Below are positions 8,993-18,465 of a stretch of DNA of 64,000 nt, piece after piece. Where the stretch lies: positions 59,220 through 123,219 of the forward strand of contig NZ_JFHN01000050.1 of the NCBI RefSeq assembly GCF_000590885.1, written 5' to 3'. The notes beneath the pieces are model-generated. The model saw only the letters and a list, made by a program, of their open reading frames with translations, made no database searches and was not told the origin of the DNA. How positions within the stretch are numbered: the first letter of the stretch is position 1; each line of letters opens with the position of its first letter. The translations under genes and the position numbers were made by a program. Source of the stretch: Erwinia mallotivora (GTDB lineage: Bacteria; Pseudomonadota; Gammaproteobacteria; Enterobacterales; Enterobacteriaceae).

Positions 8993-10810
8993 TCACGGCT
9001 GGCCTTTCACGCCGTTTTGATTCCTTTCTGACCATGCCTTAAGACGTTTTTTTGCTTCATCCATCAGTTGCTGACGCAGAACCTGGTCAACCTGTAATGA
9101 ATAATTTAAGGCCGACCACGGCCCGTAAATCCGCAGCGGCACCGGCGTTTGTTGCAGGCGGCTGACCAGCTCGCTGTCACCCTGCCAGCCTTGCGTCACC
9201 GTAACACCGAAAGTGATATCAGCCTGCTGGCTGCTCAGATTAATACTGCCCTTACCACTGTAATCGAACATCAAAGAGTGTCCCTGAAATTCAGCAAACG
9301 ACAGCAGACCATTACTGAGCGTGGCACTGCCGCTGATATGTTGCGGATTCCCCCCCGAATCACCGTTATCCGGCCCGCGAACACGGTTACTGCTGCGCTC
9401 AACCGCCCGCTGAATCATCTGCTGAAAGTTCAGTCCACTCATCTGCGCGTTATCAATACTTACCTCTGCGCTGCCTTTCCAGGCCCGTCTGAATGCCGGA
9501 ACGGTCAGTCCGTAACCCGTAAAGTCACCGGTCAGCGACATATCGCCGCTGAGGGAAGGCGGAAGATCAAATGCTTTAAGCAGAGGGGCCAGGGCAATAT
9601 TTTGCAACGCGGGGCGCAGCGTGACTTTAGTCTGCGCCGTGCGCACATCCAGGCTACCGGGCAGCGAAAAACTGCCATGTCCGGCGTTCCCGTTCAGGGT
9701 AGCCAGTTGCAACACGCCATTTTTGCTGCCGCCGTTGAGCGTGACCATGTCGAAATCCATGCCGCGCCAGCGCAATTTATCCACCTTCAGATTAACGCGG
9801 CCATCCATCGCGTTCAGCAATGAATCGGCGTTGTCATAATTTTCCGGGGCAGAAATGACCGGCGCAGGCCCCGCACGCTGCGTCTCAATCCCCTGGGCAC
9901 TGTTGCCTGCACGGTTCTCCAGTCCCAGCAGCGAATCCATGTTCAGCAACGGTGAATGCAGAGCAACCGACACCTGCGGACGGCTGCCCAGCGTACCGCT
10001 TATGCTACCGTCCAGCTGACTGTCATTGGCGCTCAACGCCAGATTTTGCAGGCTGAATGCACGGTTATCGCCAGACCATTCCGCCTGCATTTTCGCCTGC
10101 CCTTTTAAACCCTCTTTGGGTAAATCAGCGCCGGTTAACTGGTAGCTGAGCGGGTTAATGGCGGCAGTAAGTTGTCGCGGATAGCGGCTGAGATCAAGCT
10201 CAGCAGTGAGATTCATCAGCAGCTCTCGCTGATCGCGGCTGATACGACTGCTCAGTTCCAGATGCGCCTGGCGCTGCTGATTCTGGGAGAGTTGCAGGTT
10301 CAAATCGCGGACGTTCAACTGCTCACCGTTACTTTGCTGCCAGATCAGCAGGCTGTCGGCCACGCGCAGTTGGTCGATATCAAATGTCCAGCCCGGGCTG
10401 CTCTCCTCCGGGACCGAATCGGAAGGGACGACCGGGGCATCCCCCGGACGCTGTGTCTCGCTGTCAGGCGTCAGGCGGATAATCGCACCTTTTAACATCA
10501 CCTGTTTCACCGCCAGCTGATGGGATAACAGCGGCAGAAGTTTAACGTCCAGACGCATATTGCTGGCGCTGACCACCGGCTGTTGTGCTCCCGGGGCGGT
10601 AAGGGTCATCTGCCCGGAAAGAATGCTGAGCTGCGGCCAGACATGCCAGCGGAGATCGCCGTTCAGCGCAAGGCGGTAACCGCTACGCTGTTCAACCTGC
10701 TGAACCATGTAGTTGCGAAACTCATTAGGATTCACCAGCAGCACTAACGCCGTCATGCCAGCCACAATTACCACCAGCAAAATGGCCAGCGTGGTAATAA
10801 ATCTTCTCAT
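8993..10810 (-). CDS. asmA: AsmA family envelope protein
   Basis: Inner-membrane-anchored periplasmic protein of the AsmA family, whose larger members bridge the periplasm and move phospholipids to the outer membrane. Loss of asmA in E. coli affects outer-membrane protein assembly and LPS levels. Seen: one N-terminal membrane segment (residues about 5-27), the AsmA N-terminal domain (NPNEFRNYMVQQVEQRSGYRL begins it at about 28), beta-rich middle, and a conserved C-terminal half. The 605 residues are close to E. coli AsmA (617). It follows dcd by 57 bp, and udk-dcd-asmA is the conserved enterobacterial order. Confidence 0.93.
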   Translation of the reverse strand: MRRFITTLAILLVVIVAGMTALVLLVNPNEFRNYMVQQVEQRSGYRLALNGDLRWHVWPQLSILSGQMTLTAPGAQQPVVSASNMRLDVKLLPLLSHQLAVKQVMLKGAIIRLTPDSETQRPGDAPVVPSDSVPEESSPGWTFDIDQLRVADSLLIWQQSNGEQLNVRDLNLQLSQNQQRQAHLELSSRISRDQRELLMNLTAELDLSRYPRQLTAAINPLSYQLTGADLPKEGLKGQAKMQAEWSGDNRAFSLQNLALSANDSQLDGSISGTLGSRPQVSVALHSPLLNMDSLLGLENRAGNSAQGIETQRAGPAPVISAPENYDNADSLLNAMDGRVNLKVDKLRWRGMDFDMVTLNGGSKNGVLQLATLNGNAGHGSFSLPGSLDVRTAQTKVTLRPALQNIALAPLLKAFDLPPSLSGDMSLTGDFTGYGLTVPAFRRAWKGSAEVSIDNAQMSGLNFQQMIQRAVERSSNRVRGPDNGDSGGNPQHISGSATLSNGLLSFAEFQGHSLMFDYSGKGSINLSSQQADITFGVTVTQGWQGDSELVSRLQQTPVPLRIYGPWSALNYSLQVDQVLRQQLMDEAKKRLKAWSERNQNGVKGQP

Positions 10811-10867
10811 GCCTTCCCCTCACGCCTCATTCAGGCCCGGCCGCGCCAGACCGTGCGGCAGGTTATC

Positions 10868-11449
10868 CTAATCTTTATCAATACGGCTGGCGTCTGCGCC
10901 CTGCTGCCCCTTGTATTTAGCATCCTGACGACGGTTATAAGGTCGGGCTGCCGGACCGGAGAGCGGTTCAAAACTGAGTGCGCCTATCAACATGCCCGGA
11001 CGAAGCGCCAGCGGCAATTTACCAGAATTATAGAACTCCAGCACAATGCGTCCCTGCCAGCCCGGATCGATGCGATGCGCGGTAACATGCACCATCAGGC
11101 CAAGGCGTGCCAGCGAGGAACGGCCATCCAACCAGCCCACCAGATTATCCGGCAGGGTTACCGATTCCAGCGTGACCGCCAACGCCAGCTCACCCGGATG
11201 CAGGAAAAAAGCCTCACCTTCCGACAGCACGATTTCATCGCTCATTACCCTGTCGAGCGCCGCGCTCACTTCATCCTTTGGACCGCTGAGATCGATATAG
11301 GCGGCGGTATGTCCCCGAAAGGTACGAAACAAATTGCCCAGACGCACATCCACCGTAGCGCCATTGATCCGTTCTACCGGTGGACGAGGCGAAATGTCCA
11401 GCTGGCCATTATCCAGCCAGGCTTCAATATCACGGTCACATAATCTCAT
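10868..11449 (-). CDS. dcd: dCTP deaminase
   Basis: Converts dCTP to dUTP plus ammonia, feeding dTTP synthesis. The 193-residue length and near-complete match to E. coli Dcd from [13 protein letters not shown] to the RIDKD C-terminus make this secure. Signature parts include the trimer/nucleotide loop [14 protein letters not shown], containing the conserved Arg-Ser-Ser, and the catalytic Glu in [10 protein letters not shown]. It lies 92 bp after udk; that gap holds an imperfect GC-rich hairpin at about 11511-11532 without a T-tract. Confidence 0.97.
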   Translation of the reverse strand: MRLCDRDIEAWLDNGQLDISPRPPVERINGATVDVRLGNLFRTFRGHTAAYIDLSGPKDEVSAALDRVMSDEIVLSEGEAFFLHPGELALAVTLESVTLPDNLVGWLDGRSSLARLGLMVHVTAHRIDPGWQGRIVLEFYNSGKLPLALRPGMLIGALSFEPLSGPAARPYNRRQDAKYKGQQGADASRIDKD

Positions 11450-11541
11450 GGTAGCTACTCCCTAAAGTCAAAGTGAACACGCCAGGCCCGGCACATCCGG
11501 CACCGGGAGCGGCAAACCCCGCAGGGTTGCCGTGCAGCGCG

Positions 11542-12183
11542 TTATTCAAAAAACTGGTTGATTTTCGCTTTCAGAATATCAATCGCGATACGGTTCTTAC
11601 CACCCCGTGGCACGATGATGTCAGCATACTGTTTTGAAGGCTCGATAAATTGCAGGAACATCGGGCGCACCGTTTTTTGATACTGCGCCATCACAGAATC
11701 CATTGAGCGGCCACGTTCATTGACATCACGTCTCATGCGGCGCATCAGGCAGATATCCAGCGGTGTATCGACAAAAATTGAGAAATTCATCTCCTGACGC
11801 AGACGGGCATCGGTCAGCAAGAGGATCCCTTCCAGAATAATCACTTTTTTAGGTTGCAGACGAACCGTCTGCGCGGTGCGGGTGTGCTCAACATAGCTGT
11901 AAACCGGCAGATCGATGGTTTCCCCTGCCTTTAACATCTGCAAATGCTGAAGCAGTAAATTGTGGTCCATCGCACTGGGGTGATCGTAATTAGTTTTAAC
12001 CCGCTCTTCCATGGTCAGGTTGCTTTGGTCTTTGTAGTAGGCATCCTCAGGAATGACGCCAATGTGTTCATCACCGACCCGGTCACGAACTTCGCGATAA
12101 AGAGTACTGGCAATAAGACTTTTTCCTGAGGCAGAAGCGCCGGCAATACCTACGATGACGCACTGATGCGACTTATCAGTCAT
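11542..12183 (-). CDS. udk: Uridine/cytidine kinase
   Basis: Pyrimidine salvage enzyme that phosphorylates uridine or cytidine to UMP or CMP. Walker A GASASGKS is at residues 14-21 and the PEDAYYKDQ substrate segment at about 45-53. The family motif IILEGILLL is near 115. All 213 residues align with E. coli Udk. It is first in the udk-dcd-asmA run and divergent from the PAP2 gene, with a 198-bp region between them. Confidence 0.97.
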   Translation of the reverse strand: MTDKSHQCVIVGIAGASASGKSLIASTLYREVRDRVGDEHIGVIPEDAYYKDQSNLTMEERVKTNYDHPSAMDHNLLLQHLQMLKAGETIDLPVYSYVEHTRTAQTVRLQPKKVIILEGILLLTDARLRQEMNFSIFVDTPLDICLMRRMRRDVNERGRSMDSVMAQYQKTVRPMFLQFIEPSKQYADIIVPRGGKNRIAIDILKAKINQFFE

Positions 12184-12381
12184 AAATTTAAGACCTGGTT
12201 ACAGATGGTCAGAGACCCGGAGAGGATGAATTGGCGCATAATTATAGGGATTTAGCCGAGTTGATACCAGCAAAATGGTGTTGAAAGCTTTTCAGACTTT
12301 CCCGTTATACCTTGTCGGGATTGACGGCTAGACTGACGGCACTGAGACAAGCATCACACTTTTTTGACAGAAGGAAACACG

Positions 12382-13026
12382 GTGCCCGACGCTGTTTTGC
12401 ATATATTGACCTATTTAGGCGACAGCATGTTGCTTATCCCCACCGCGGTGATTATGGCTGTTCTGATTGGCTGGAAAAACAGCGATCGTCGTGCCGCCAT
12501 CTGGTGGCTGCTGGCATTCTGCACGGCGGGTGCCATCGTCAGCCTGTCTAAAATTGCTTTTCTGGGTTTTGGCATCGGCAGCGCCCGCTTTAATTTCACC
12601 GGCTTTAGCGGGCACAGCACCATGTCCGCCGCACTCTGGCCGGTGATGCTGTGGCTGCTCACCGGTCGCCTGGCTGACCGCTGGCGTCATCTGGCCATCG
12701 CCACCGGCTATCTGATCCCGCTGCTGGTTGGCCTGTCGCGCCTGATCCTCAATTACCATTCAGAAAGTGAAGTTCTCTGCGGGCTGATACTGGGTTTCAC
12801 ACTGAGCACTGCCTTCCTGCTGAGTCAGCGCCGGGCGCAGTTACAGGGTTTCTCCGCGTTACAGCTGGGCATCGCCCTGCTGGTGCCGCTGCTGTTGATT
12901 GGCCACGGTCGCATTGCCACCACGCAACAATTTTTACAACGGCTGTCGGTACAAATTGCAGGTATCGATCACGCCTGGACCCGGGACGAACTGCTGAAAC
13001 TGCGTCAGGAGACATCGGTTAAGTGA
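12382..13026 (+). CDS. PAP2-superfamily membrane phosphatase
   Basis: Predicted inner-membrane lipid or pyrophosphate phosphatase; substrate unknown. Two of the three PAP2 motifs are visible: SGHS (GFSGHSTMSAAL, about residue 74) and the third motif as GLSRLILNYHSESEVLCG (about 118), which provides the Arg and catalytic His. The first motif (KX6RP) is not recognisable, since the segment before SGHS reads GSARFNFTGF. Several hydrophobic segments are present. I start at the GTG at 12382, preceded by AAGGA, giving 214 residues; the frame opens earlier at a TTG. E. coli lacks it between udk and dgcE. Confidence 0.75.
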   Translation: MPDAVLHILTYLGDSMLLIPTAVIMAVLIGWKNSDRRAAIWWLLAFCTAGAIVSLSKIAFLGFGIGSARFNFTGFSGHSTMSAALWPVMLWLLTGRLADRWRHLAIATGYLIPLLVGLSRLILNYHSESEVLCGLILGFTLSTAFLLSQRRAQLQGFSALQLGIALLVPLLLIGHGRIATTQQFLQRLSVQIAGIDHAWTRDELLKLRQETSVK

Positions 13027-13151
13027 TGTGATTTTTCATTATCAGATCCAGGGGAATGTTGAATTACCACAAGCATTCCTGGCGGGTTATGTTAGCATCC
13101 TACAGGTATTTAGATCGTAATGACGTAACTGCTGCCCTGCCGGATTTGTGA

Positions 13152-15716
13152 ATGACCACTGAGACTCTCTTGCCGCCACCCCGTCCTGCTGCCGTCCGGG
13201 CCAGTGCCGTGCTGCTCGGCGTACTCTCCTTCCTGTTAACCTTTTTCTGTGGCGAGCTGATTAAGGTCAACGGGCAGATATCCCCACTGTGGTTTCCCAC
13301 CGCTCTGCTCACCGTGGTGGTGTTTCGCTATAGCAATAAATCACTGCCGCTGATGCTGGGCTGCTGCTTTACCGGCATTGCCAGCGCAAATTCGTTGGTG
13401 GTCGGGATATCACTGGTCAGTCTGAAATATCCGCTACTTAACCTTACCCAGGCCCTGCTGGGGGGCCTGCTGTTGCGCTTCCTGCTTGATCGTCAGAAGC
13501 CGCTGGATTCTCTGCTCAGCTGGAGCAAAATGTTTATCTCAGTGTGCCTGTTCGCGCCGCTGATTGGTGGCCTGTTGGCGTGCTGGTTCCTCAATCATTA
13601 CAGTTTTCGTTTCTTTTCCATCTGGGTGGTATCAGAAAGCATTGGCATGTTGGCACTTGGCCCGGTCTGCCTGTTGTGGCAGCAGGGTTTTCTGCGTAAA
13701 AAAATTAATCAGCACCAGCTAATTTCCACCCTGCTGACCCTGATCAGTACGCTGATATTGTGCTACTGCGTACTGCACTACTCACCCTGGCCGTTGACGA
13801 TAGTGATGGTGGTGTTGCTGTACAGCGCGGTGCGGCTGCCGCGCTTCGGCGCATTTGTGGTGTTTCTCGCCACGCTGTCGATGATGATGCTGATGCTGGC
13901 CTTTAACCTGCTGGAGATCCACGCAGCAAAAAACGGTGTGCTGAATAACACCCCCTGGCTACCGTTTCTGCTGGTGATTATTCCCAGCCACCTGATGGCG
14001 CTGGTGATGCACTCATTTCGTGAAGAGAAAAAACATATCTCCGAAAGCGAAACCCGCTTCCGTCATGCGATGGAGTATTCCGCAATAGGCATGGCGCTGG
14101 TGTCGTCGCAGGGACGCTGGCTACAGGTCAACAAATCGCTCTGTAAACTGCTGGGCTATAACGAGGATGAGCTGAAGGCGATGACCTTTCAGCAGATCAC
14201 CTACCCGGACGACCTTGCCATCGGCGAGAGCCAGTTTAACGCACTGCTGCGCGGTGAAATCGACACCTACAGCCTGGAAAAACGCTACCTGCGTAAGGAC
14301 GGCCAGATCGTCTGGGTGCTGCTGGCAATATCACTGGTCAGGGACAGTGAGCAGCAGCCACTCTATTTTATTGCCCAGATAGAAGACTTCACCGGCCTGA
14401 AGCAGACTGAAGAGGTTAACCGTCGTCTGATGCAGCGCATCACCCTGGCTAACGAGGCGGGCGAAATCGGCGTCTGGGAATGGAATCTGCAAAGCGGTGA
14501 CATGAGCTGGGATAAGCGCATGTTTCAGATTTACGGCCTGCCGGAGGATGGCGAGGCCAGCTATCAGAGCTGGGCTGAAAGACTGCATCCGGCCGATCGC
14601 CAGGTAGCGATGGACGCCTTTGAAGATGCGGTAACAGCCTCTGCCCCGGTGGATATTGTCTTTCGCATATCGACCCACCAGGGTATCCGCTATATCCACA
14701 GCAAATCGACGATGGTGCTCAATGCAAAAGGTGAGGCAGAGAGAATGCTGGGCATCAATCAGGATGTCACTGCGGTTCGCCAGTTAACCTACGCGCTGTA
14801 CCAGGAAAAAGAGCGGATGCATATCACCCTTGATGCCATTGGTGAGGCGGTGATCAGCACTGATGACGCGATGCGGGTGACCTTTATGAACCCGGTGGCG
14901 GAAAGTATGACCGGCTGGACACAGCAGCACGCGGCCGGTAATCCGCTCAGCGATATTCTCTCGGTCACCCACGGTCGCCGGGGTGAAGAGTTGGACAGGC
15001 TGTTGTTATCAAAGCTGCCACGCCGTAAATTTACCAGCGATCTGGATGAGGAGTTGATGCTGCGTAACCGCGCCGGTGAGCAGTTTGATATTCATTTCAG
15101 CATCACGCCGCTGAAAACTCAGGAAGGTGAAATGATTGGCAGCGTGATCGTTATTCAGGATGTCAGTGAATCTCGCAAAACCATGCGCCAGCTCAGCTAC
15201 AACGCGTCCCACGATATGCTGACCCGCCTGCCTAATCGCGTCAGCTTCGAGCAAAGTCTGCAACAGCTGTTGCTCTCCGCCAGTGACGAGCAGCAGACCC
15301 ATGCGCTGGTCTTTATTGACCTTGATCGTTTCAAAGCGGTGAATGACAGCGCCGGACATGCCGCTGGTGATGCGCTGCTGCATGAAATTTCCGGCGTAAT
15401 GCAGGACAGACTGCGCGGCGGTGATCTGCTTGCCCGACTTGGCGGTGACGAATTTGGCGTCCTGTTGCCGGATTGCTCGCTGCAACAGGCCAGGGAGATC
15501 ACCGAAGAACTGGTCAATGCGGTAAACCGTTATCCCTTTACCTGGCAGGGTGAGCCGCACCAGATCGGTGCCAGCGCGGGTATCACCCTGCTCGACGGCA
15601 GCAACAGCAATATCAGTGATGTGATGTCCCAGGCGGACCTTGCCTGCTATAACGCCAAGCACAACGGGCGCGGTCAGCTGTCCGTCTTCCCTGCCAAACT
15701 GCTGACCCGCTGGTAA
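13152..15716 (+). CDS. dgcE: MASE1-PAS-GGDEF diguanylate cyclase (DgcE/YegE-like, short)
   Basis: Makes the second messenger c-di-GMP, which in enterobacteria promotes EPS and biofilm formation. Domain order in 854 residues: N-terminal MASE1 membrane sensor (about 15-295), PAS at about 300-420 (FRHAMEYSAIGMALV), a second PAS at about 430-545, a third at about 555-670 (ITLDAIGEAVISTDDAM), then GGDEF at about 690-850. The catalytic motif GGDEF is intact at about 764-768, and an inhibitory I-site RGGD lies five residues before it, so the enzyme should be active and feedback-inhibited. E. coli YegE (about 1105 residues) continues into a degenerate EAL domain; here the protein ends right after GGDEF. 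E. coli alkA, the next gene there, is absent. Confidence 0.9.
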   Translation: MTTETLLPPPRPAAVRASAVLLGVLSFLLTFFCGELIKVNGQISPLWFPTALLTVVVFRYSNKSLPLMLGCCFTGIASANSLVVGISLVSLKYPLLNLTQALLGGLLLRFLLDRQKPLDSLLSWSKMFISVCLFAPLIGGLLACWFLNHYSFRFFSIWVVSESIGMLALGPVCLLWQQGFLRKKINQHQLISTLLTLISTLILCYCVLHYSPWPLTIVMVVLLYSAVRLPRFGAFVVFLATLSMMMLMLAFNLLEIHAAKNGVLNNTPWLPFLLVIIPSHLMALVMHSFREEKKHISESETRFRHAMEYSAIGMALVSSQGRWLQVNKSLCKLLGYNEDELKAMTFQQITYPDDLAIGESQFNALLRGEIDTYSLEKRYLRKDGQIVWVLLAISLVRDSEQQPLYFIAQIEDFTGLKQTEEVNRRLMQRITLANEAGEIGVWEWNLQSGDMSWDKRMFQIYGLPEDGEASYQSWAERLHPADRQVAMDAFEDAVTASAPVDIVFRISTHQGIRYIHSKSTMVLNAKGEAERMLGINQDVTAVRQLTYALYQEKERMHITLDAIGEAVISTDDAMRVTFMNPVAESMTGWTQQHAAGNPLSDILSVTHGRRGEELDRLLLSKLPRRKFTSDLDEELMLRNRAGEQFDIHFSITPLKTQEGEMIGSVIVIQDVSESRKTMRQLSYNASHDMLTRLPNRVSFEQSLQQLLLSASDEQQTHALVFIDLDRFKAVNDSAGHAAGDALLHEISGVMQDRLRGGDLLARLGGDEFGVLLPDCSLQQAREITEELVNAVNRYPFTWQGEPHQIGASAGITLLDGSNSNISDVMSQADLACYNAKHNGRGQLSVFPAKLLTRW

Positions 15717-15814
15717 GCGTCGGGATGCCATTTAATCGCCCTCAGACCTTGCTCTCTGATCCTGCCTGAGCTAAAGTCGCCCCCTTTTTTTTACCGTCGC
15801 GGGAGGGGGAACGG

Positions 15815-17167
15815 ATGTATATCGGTTTTGATTACGGTACGGCGAACTGCTCGGTTGCCACCATGAATGGCGGTGTGCCCAGGCTGTTAACGCTGGAAAA
15901 TGGCTCCACGCTGCTGCCTTCCATGCTTTGTGCCCCAACCCGGGATGCGGTCAGTGAATGGCTGTTCCGCCATCATCAGGTGCCCACGCCGGATGCCGAA
16001 ACGCAGGCGATCCTGCGTCGGGCGATCGCGCTCAACCGTGAAGAAGATATCGACGTCACCGCTGACAGCGTCCGCTTCGGCATGGCCTCGCTGGCCCACT
16101 ACATCGCCGACCCGGAAGACGTGTGGTTTGTTAAATCCCCCAAATCCTTCCTCGGTGCCAGCGGGCTGAAGCCTCAGCAGGTGGCATTCTTTGAAGATCT
16201 GGTCTGTGCCATGATGTTGCATATCCGCCAGACGGCAGAGCAGCAGCTGGGCAGCGACATCAGCCAGGCGGTGATAGGCCGCCCGATCAACTTTCAGGGG
16301 CTGGGTGGCGACGAGGCCAACCGGCAGGCCCAGGCGATTCTGGCGCGTGCCGCCAGTCGCGCCGGATTTAAACAGGTGGAGTTTCAGTTCGAACCGGTGG
16401 CGGCAGGGCTGGATTTCGAAGCCACATTAAGCAAAGAGACGCGCGTGCTGGTGGTGGATATCGGTGGTGGCACCACCGACTGCTCAATGTTGCTGATGGG
16501 GCCTGAGTGGCACAATAAATCCGATCGCAGCGCCAGTCTGCTGGGTCACAGTGGCTGCCGGGTCGGCGGCAACGATCTGGACATTATGCTGGCCTTCAAA
16601 GAACTGATGCCGCTGCTGGGCCTGGGTGGGGTCACGGAAAAGGGCATCGCCCTGCCTGCCCTGCCGTGGTGGAATGCGGTGGCGATCAACGATGTCCCGG
16701 CACAGAGCGATTTTTACGCTGCTTCCAGCCGCAAACTGTTGCAGGAACTGATTCGCGATGCACAGGAACCGGAGAAGGTAAAACGGCTGTTAAAAGTGTG
16801 GCAACAGCGCCTCGGATACCGGCTGGTCCGGGCGGCGGAAGAGAGCAAAATTGCCCTCTCCGCGCAGCCGGAGACGCCTGCCAATTTGGATTTTATCGCC
16901 CCGTCGCTGGCAACAGAGATTGACGTGGCATCGCTCGAGTCGGCTATCAGTCAGCCACTGGAGCGCATTCAGCAGCAGGTAAAGCTGGCGCTGGATGAGA
17001 GCGGCACCCGACCGGACGTCATCTACCTGACCGGTGGCAGCGCGCGTTCACCGATCCTCCGTCAGGCTCTGCAACAGCAGATGCCGGATACGCCCCTGGC
17101 CAGTGGCGACGACTTCAGCTCCGTCACCGCCGGGCTGGCCCGCTGGGCGCAGGTGATGTTCCGTTAA
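15815..17167 (+). CDS. yegD: Hsp70-family protein YegD
   Basis: Actin-fold ATPase distantly related to DnaK. Its client and physiological role are not established. The phosphate-1 motif begins the protein (YIGFDYGTANCSVA), phosphate-2 is VLVVDIGGGTTDCSM at about residue 210, and the adenosine motif is IYLTGGSARSPIL at about 407. The 450-residue length equals E. coli YegD. The classical substrate-binding domain of DnaK is missing, as usual for this family. It lies convergent with the aldo/keto reductase; a 14-bp palindrome sits just after its stop (17170-17183). Confidence 0.93.
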   Translation: MYIGFDYGTANCSVATMNGGVPRLLTLENGSTLLPSMLCAPTRDAVSEWLFRHHQVPTPDAETQAILRRAIALNREEDIDVTADSVRFGMASLAHYIADPEDVWFVKSPKSFLGASGLKPQQVAFFEDLVCAMMLHIRQTAEQQLGSDISQAVIGRPINFQGLGGDEANRQAQAILARAASRAGFKQVEFQFEPVAAGLDFEATLSKETRVLVVDIGGGTTDCSMLLMGPEWHNKSDRSASLLGHSGCRVGGNDLDIMLAFKELMPLLGLGGVTEKGIALPALPWWNAVAINDVPAQSDFYAASSRKLLQELIRDAQEPEKVKRLLKVWQQRLGYRLVRAAEESKIALSAQPETPANLDFIAPSLATEIDVASLESAISQPLERIQQQVKLALDESGTRPDVIYLTGGSARSPILRQALQQQMPDTPLASGDDFSSVTAGLARWAQVMFR

Positions 17168-17275
17168 CCGCCCGACGTCGGGCCTGCGGCCCTGGCATTT
17201 TCAGCACCGATAATGCTAAGGCCGGTGCCTTCGTGCTGATAAGGGCCACGGCCTGTGGGCCATGCCCGGATCCTC

Positions 17276-18235
17276 TCAGTAACGACTGGCTTCCGACAAC
17301 TGTTGCACCGCCGCATCGCTCAGCTGCAACGCGGCGGCATGACTCAGTTCGTCCAGCTGGGCCAGCGAAGTGACACTGACAATCGGTGCGGTAATGCCCG
17401 GACGGGCAATCTGCCAGGCCAGCGCCACCTGGGTTGGCGTGGCCCGGCTCTCTTCTGCCACCTGGTCCAGCGCGTCCAGAATGCGCAGTCCGCGCTTGTT
17501 CAGGTACTTCTGCACCACGCCTTCACCGCGCTTACTCTTGCTGGCGTCTTCCGCCGTGCGATACTTGCCGCTGAGAAAGCCGCTGGCCAGCGAATAGTAG
17601 TTGACAACCCCCAGCTCGTTATCCCTTGCCACCTTCTCCAGCCCGCTTTCATACTCTTCACGGTCATACAGGTTGTATTCCGGTTGCAGGGTTTCATAAC
17701 GGGCCAGGCCCAGTTCCTGACTGGTATTCAGCGCTTCGCTCAGCCGACTGGCAGAATAGTTAGAAGCACCAATCGCCCGCACCTTACCTTCTTTGATCAG
17801 CTGATCGAAGGTGTGCAGGGTTTCCTGCAACGGCGTATCGCTGTCATCGCGATGCGCCTGATAAAGATCGATATAGTCGGTTTGCAGGCGACGCAGCGAG
17901 TCCTCCACCGCCTGACGTATCCAGGCCGGTGAAAGCCCGGATTTACCCGGCCCCATATCCATGCCAACTTTGGTCGCCAGCACGATCTGGTCACGCTTGC
18001 CGCTTTTTTTCAGCCAGTTACCGATAATGGTTTCAGATTCCCCCCCTTCATTGCCCGGCGCCCAGCGGGAATAGACATCGGCGGTATCAATGAAATACAA
18101 ACCTTTCTCCACCAGCGCATCCAGCAGCGAGAAAGAGGTTTGCGGGTTAACCGTCCAGCCAAAGACATTCCCGCCAAAGGTCAGGACAGGGACTTCAATG
18201 CCGCTGCGACCCAGTAAACGATGTTGCTGACTCAT
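17276..18235 (-). CDS. Aldo/keto reductase
   Basis: NADPH-dependent (beta/alpha)8 oxidoreductase of the AKR superfamily; substrate not identifiable. The catalytic tetrad can be placed: Asp and Tyr in FIDTADVYSRW, Lys in VLATKVGMDMG, and His in YQAHRDD. I start at the ATG at 18235, which has GAGGAG 7 bp upstream; an ATG 9 bp earlier would touch that site. This gives 319 residues. It is divergent from mdtA, with about 230 bp shared between the two promoters. Confidence 0.88.
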   Translation of the reverse strand: MSQQHRLLGRSGIEVPVLTFGGNVFGWTVNPQTSFSLLDALVEKGLYFIDTADVYSRWAPGNEGGESETIIGNWLKKSGKRDQIVLATKVGMDMGPGKSGLSPAWIRQAVEDSLRRLQTDYIDLYQAHRDDSDTPLQETLHTFDQLIKEGKVRAIGASNYSASRLSEALNTSQELGLARYETLQPEYNLYDREEYESGLEKVARDNELGVVNYYSLASGFLSGKYRTAEDASKSKRGEGVVQKYLNKRGLRILDALDQVAEESRATPTQVALAWQIARPGITAPIVSVTSLAQLDELSHAAALQLSDAAVQQLSEASRY

Positions 18236-18465
18236 TATCATTCTCCTCAACGAAACTGATTTTTAGCGTGACTATCAGCTTAGCAAAGCTCAAGTTGTTC
18301 GCTTCGTTGATTTACGGCAAAACAATTTCAGGTTGCGAATACTTACCGTAGCTGAATCGTTATCCTTATTTCCTTCAATTTTTCAGCCGTCAAACTGGCT
18401 AAACTCAGGGGCTGGCATTTTTACCCTGGACTTCACACCTTGCTACCGGAGAGCTGACACCCACT

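Noticed and set aside
17170..17183. 14-bp perfect palindrome GCCCGACGTCGGGC after the yegD stop
   Set aside because: It has no loop and no T-tract, so it cannot be called a terminator. GC-rich DNA gives such palindromes easily.
18340..18410. Possible BaeR box upstream of mdtA
   Set aside because: The T-rich stretch around 18365-18390 resembles the E. coli BaeR site only loosely; by eye it is not better than chance.
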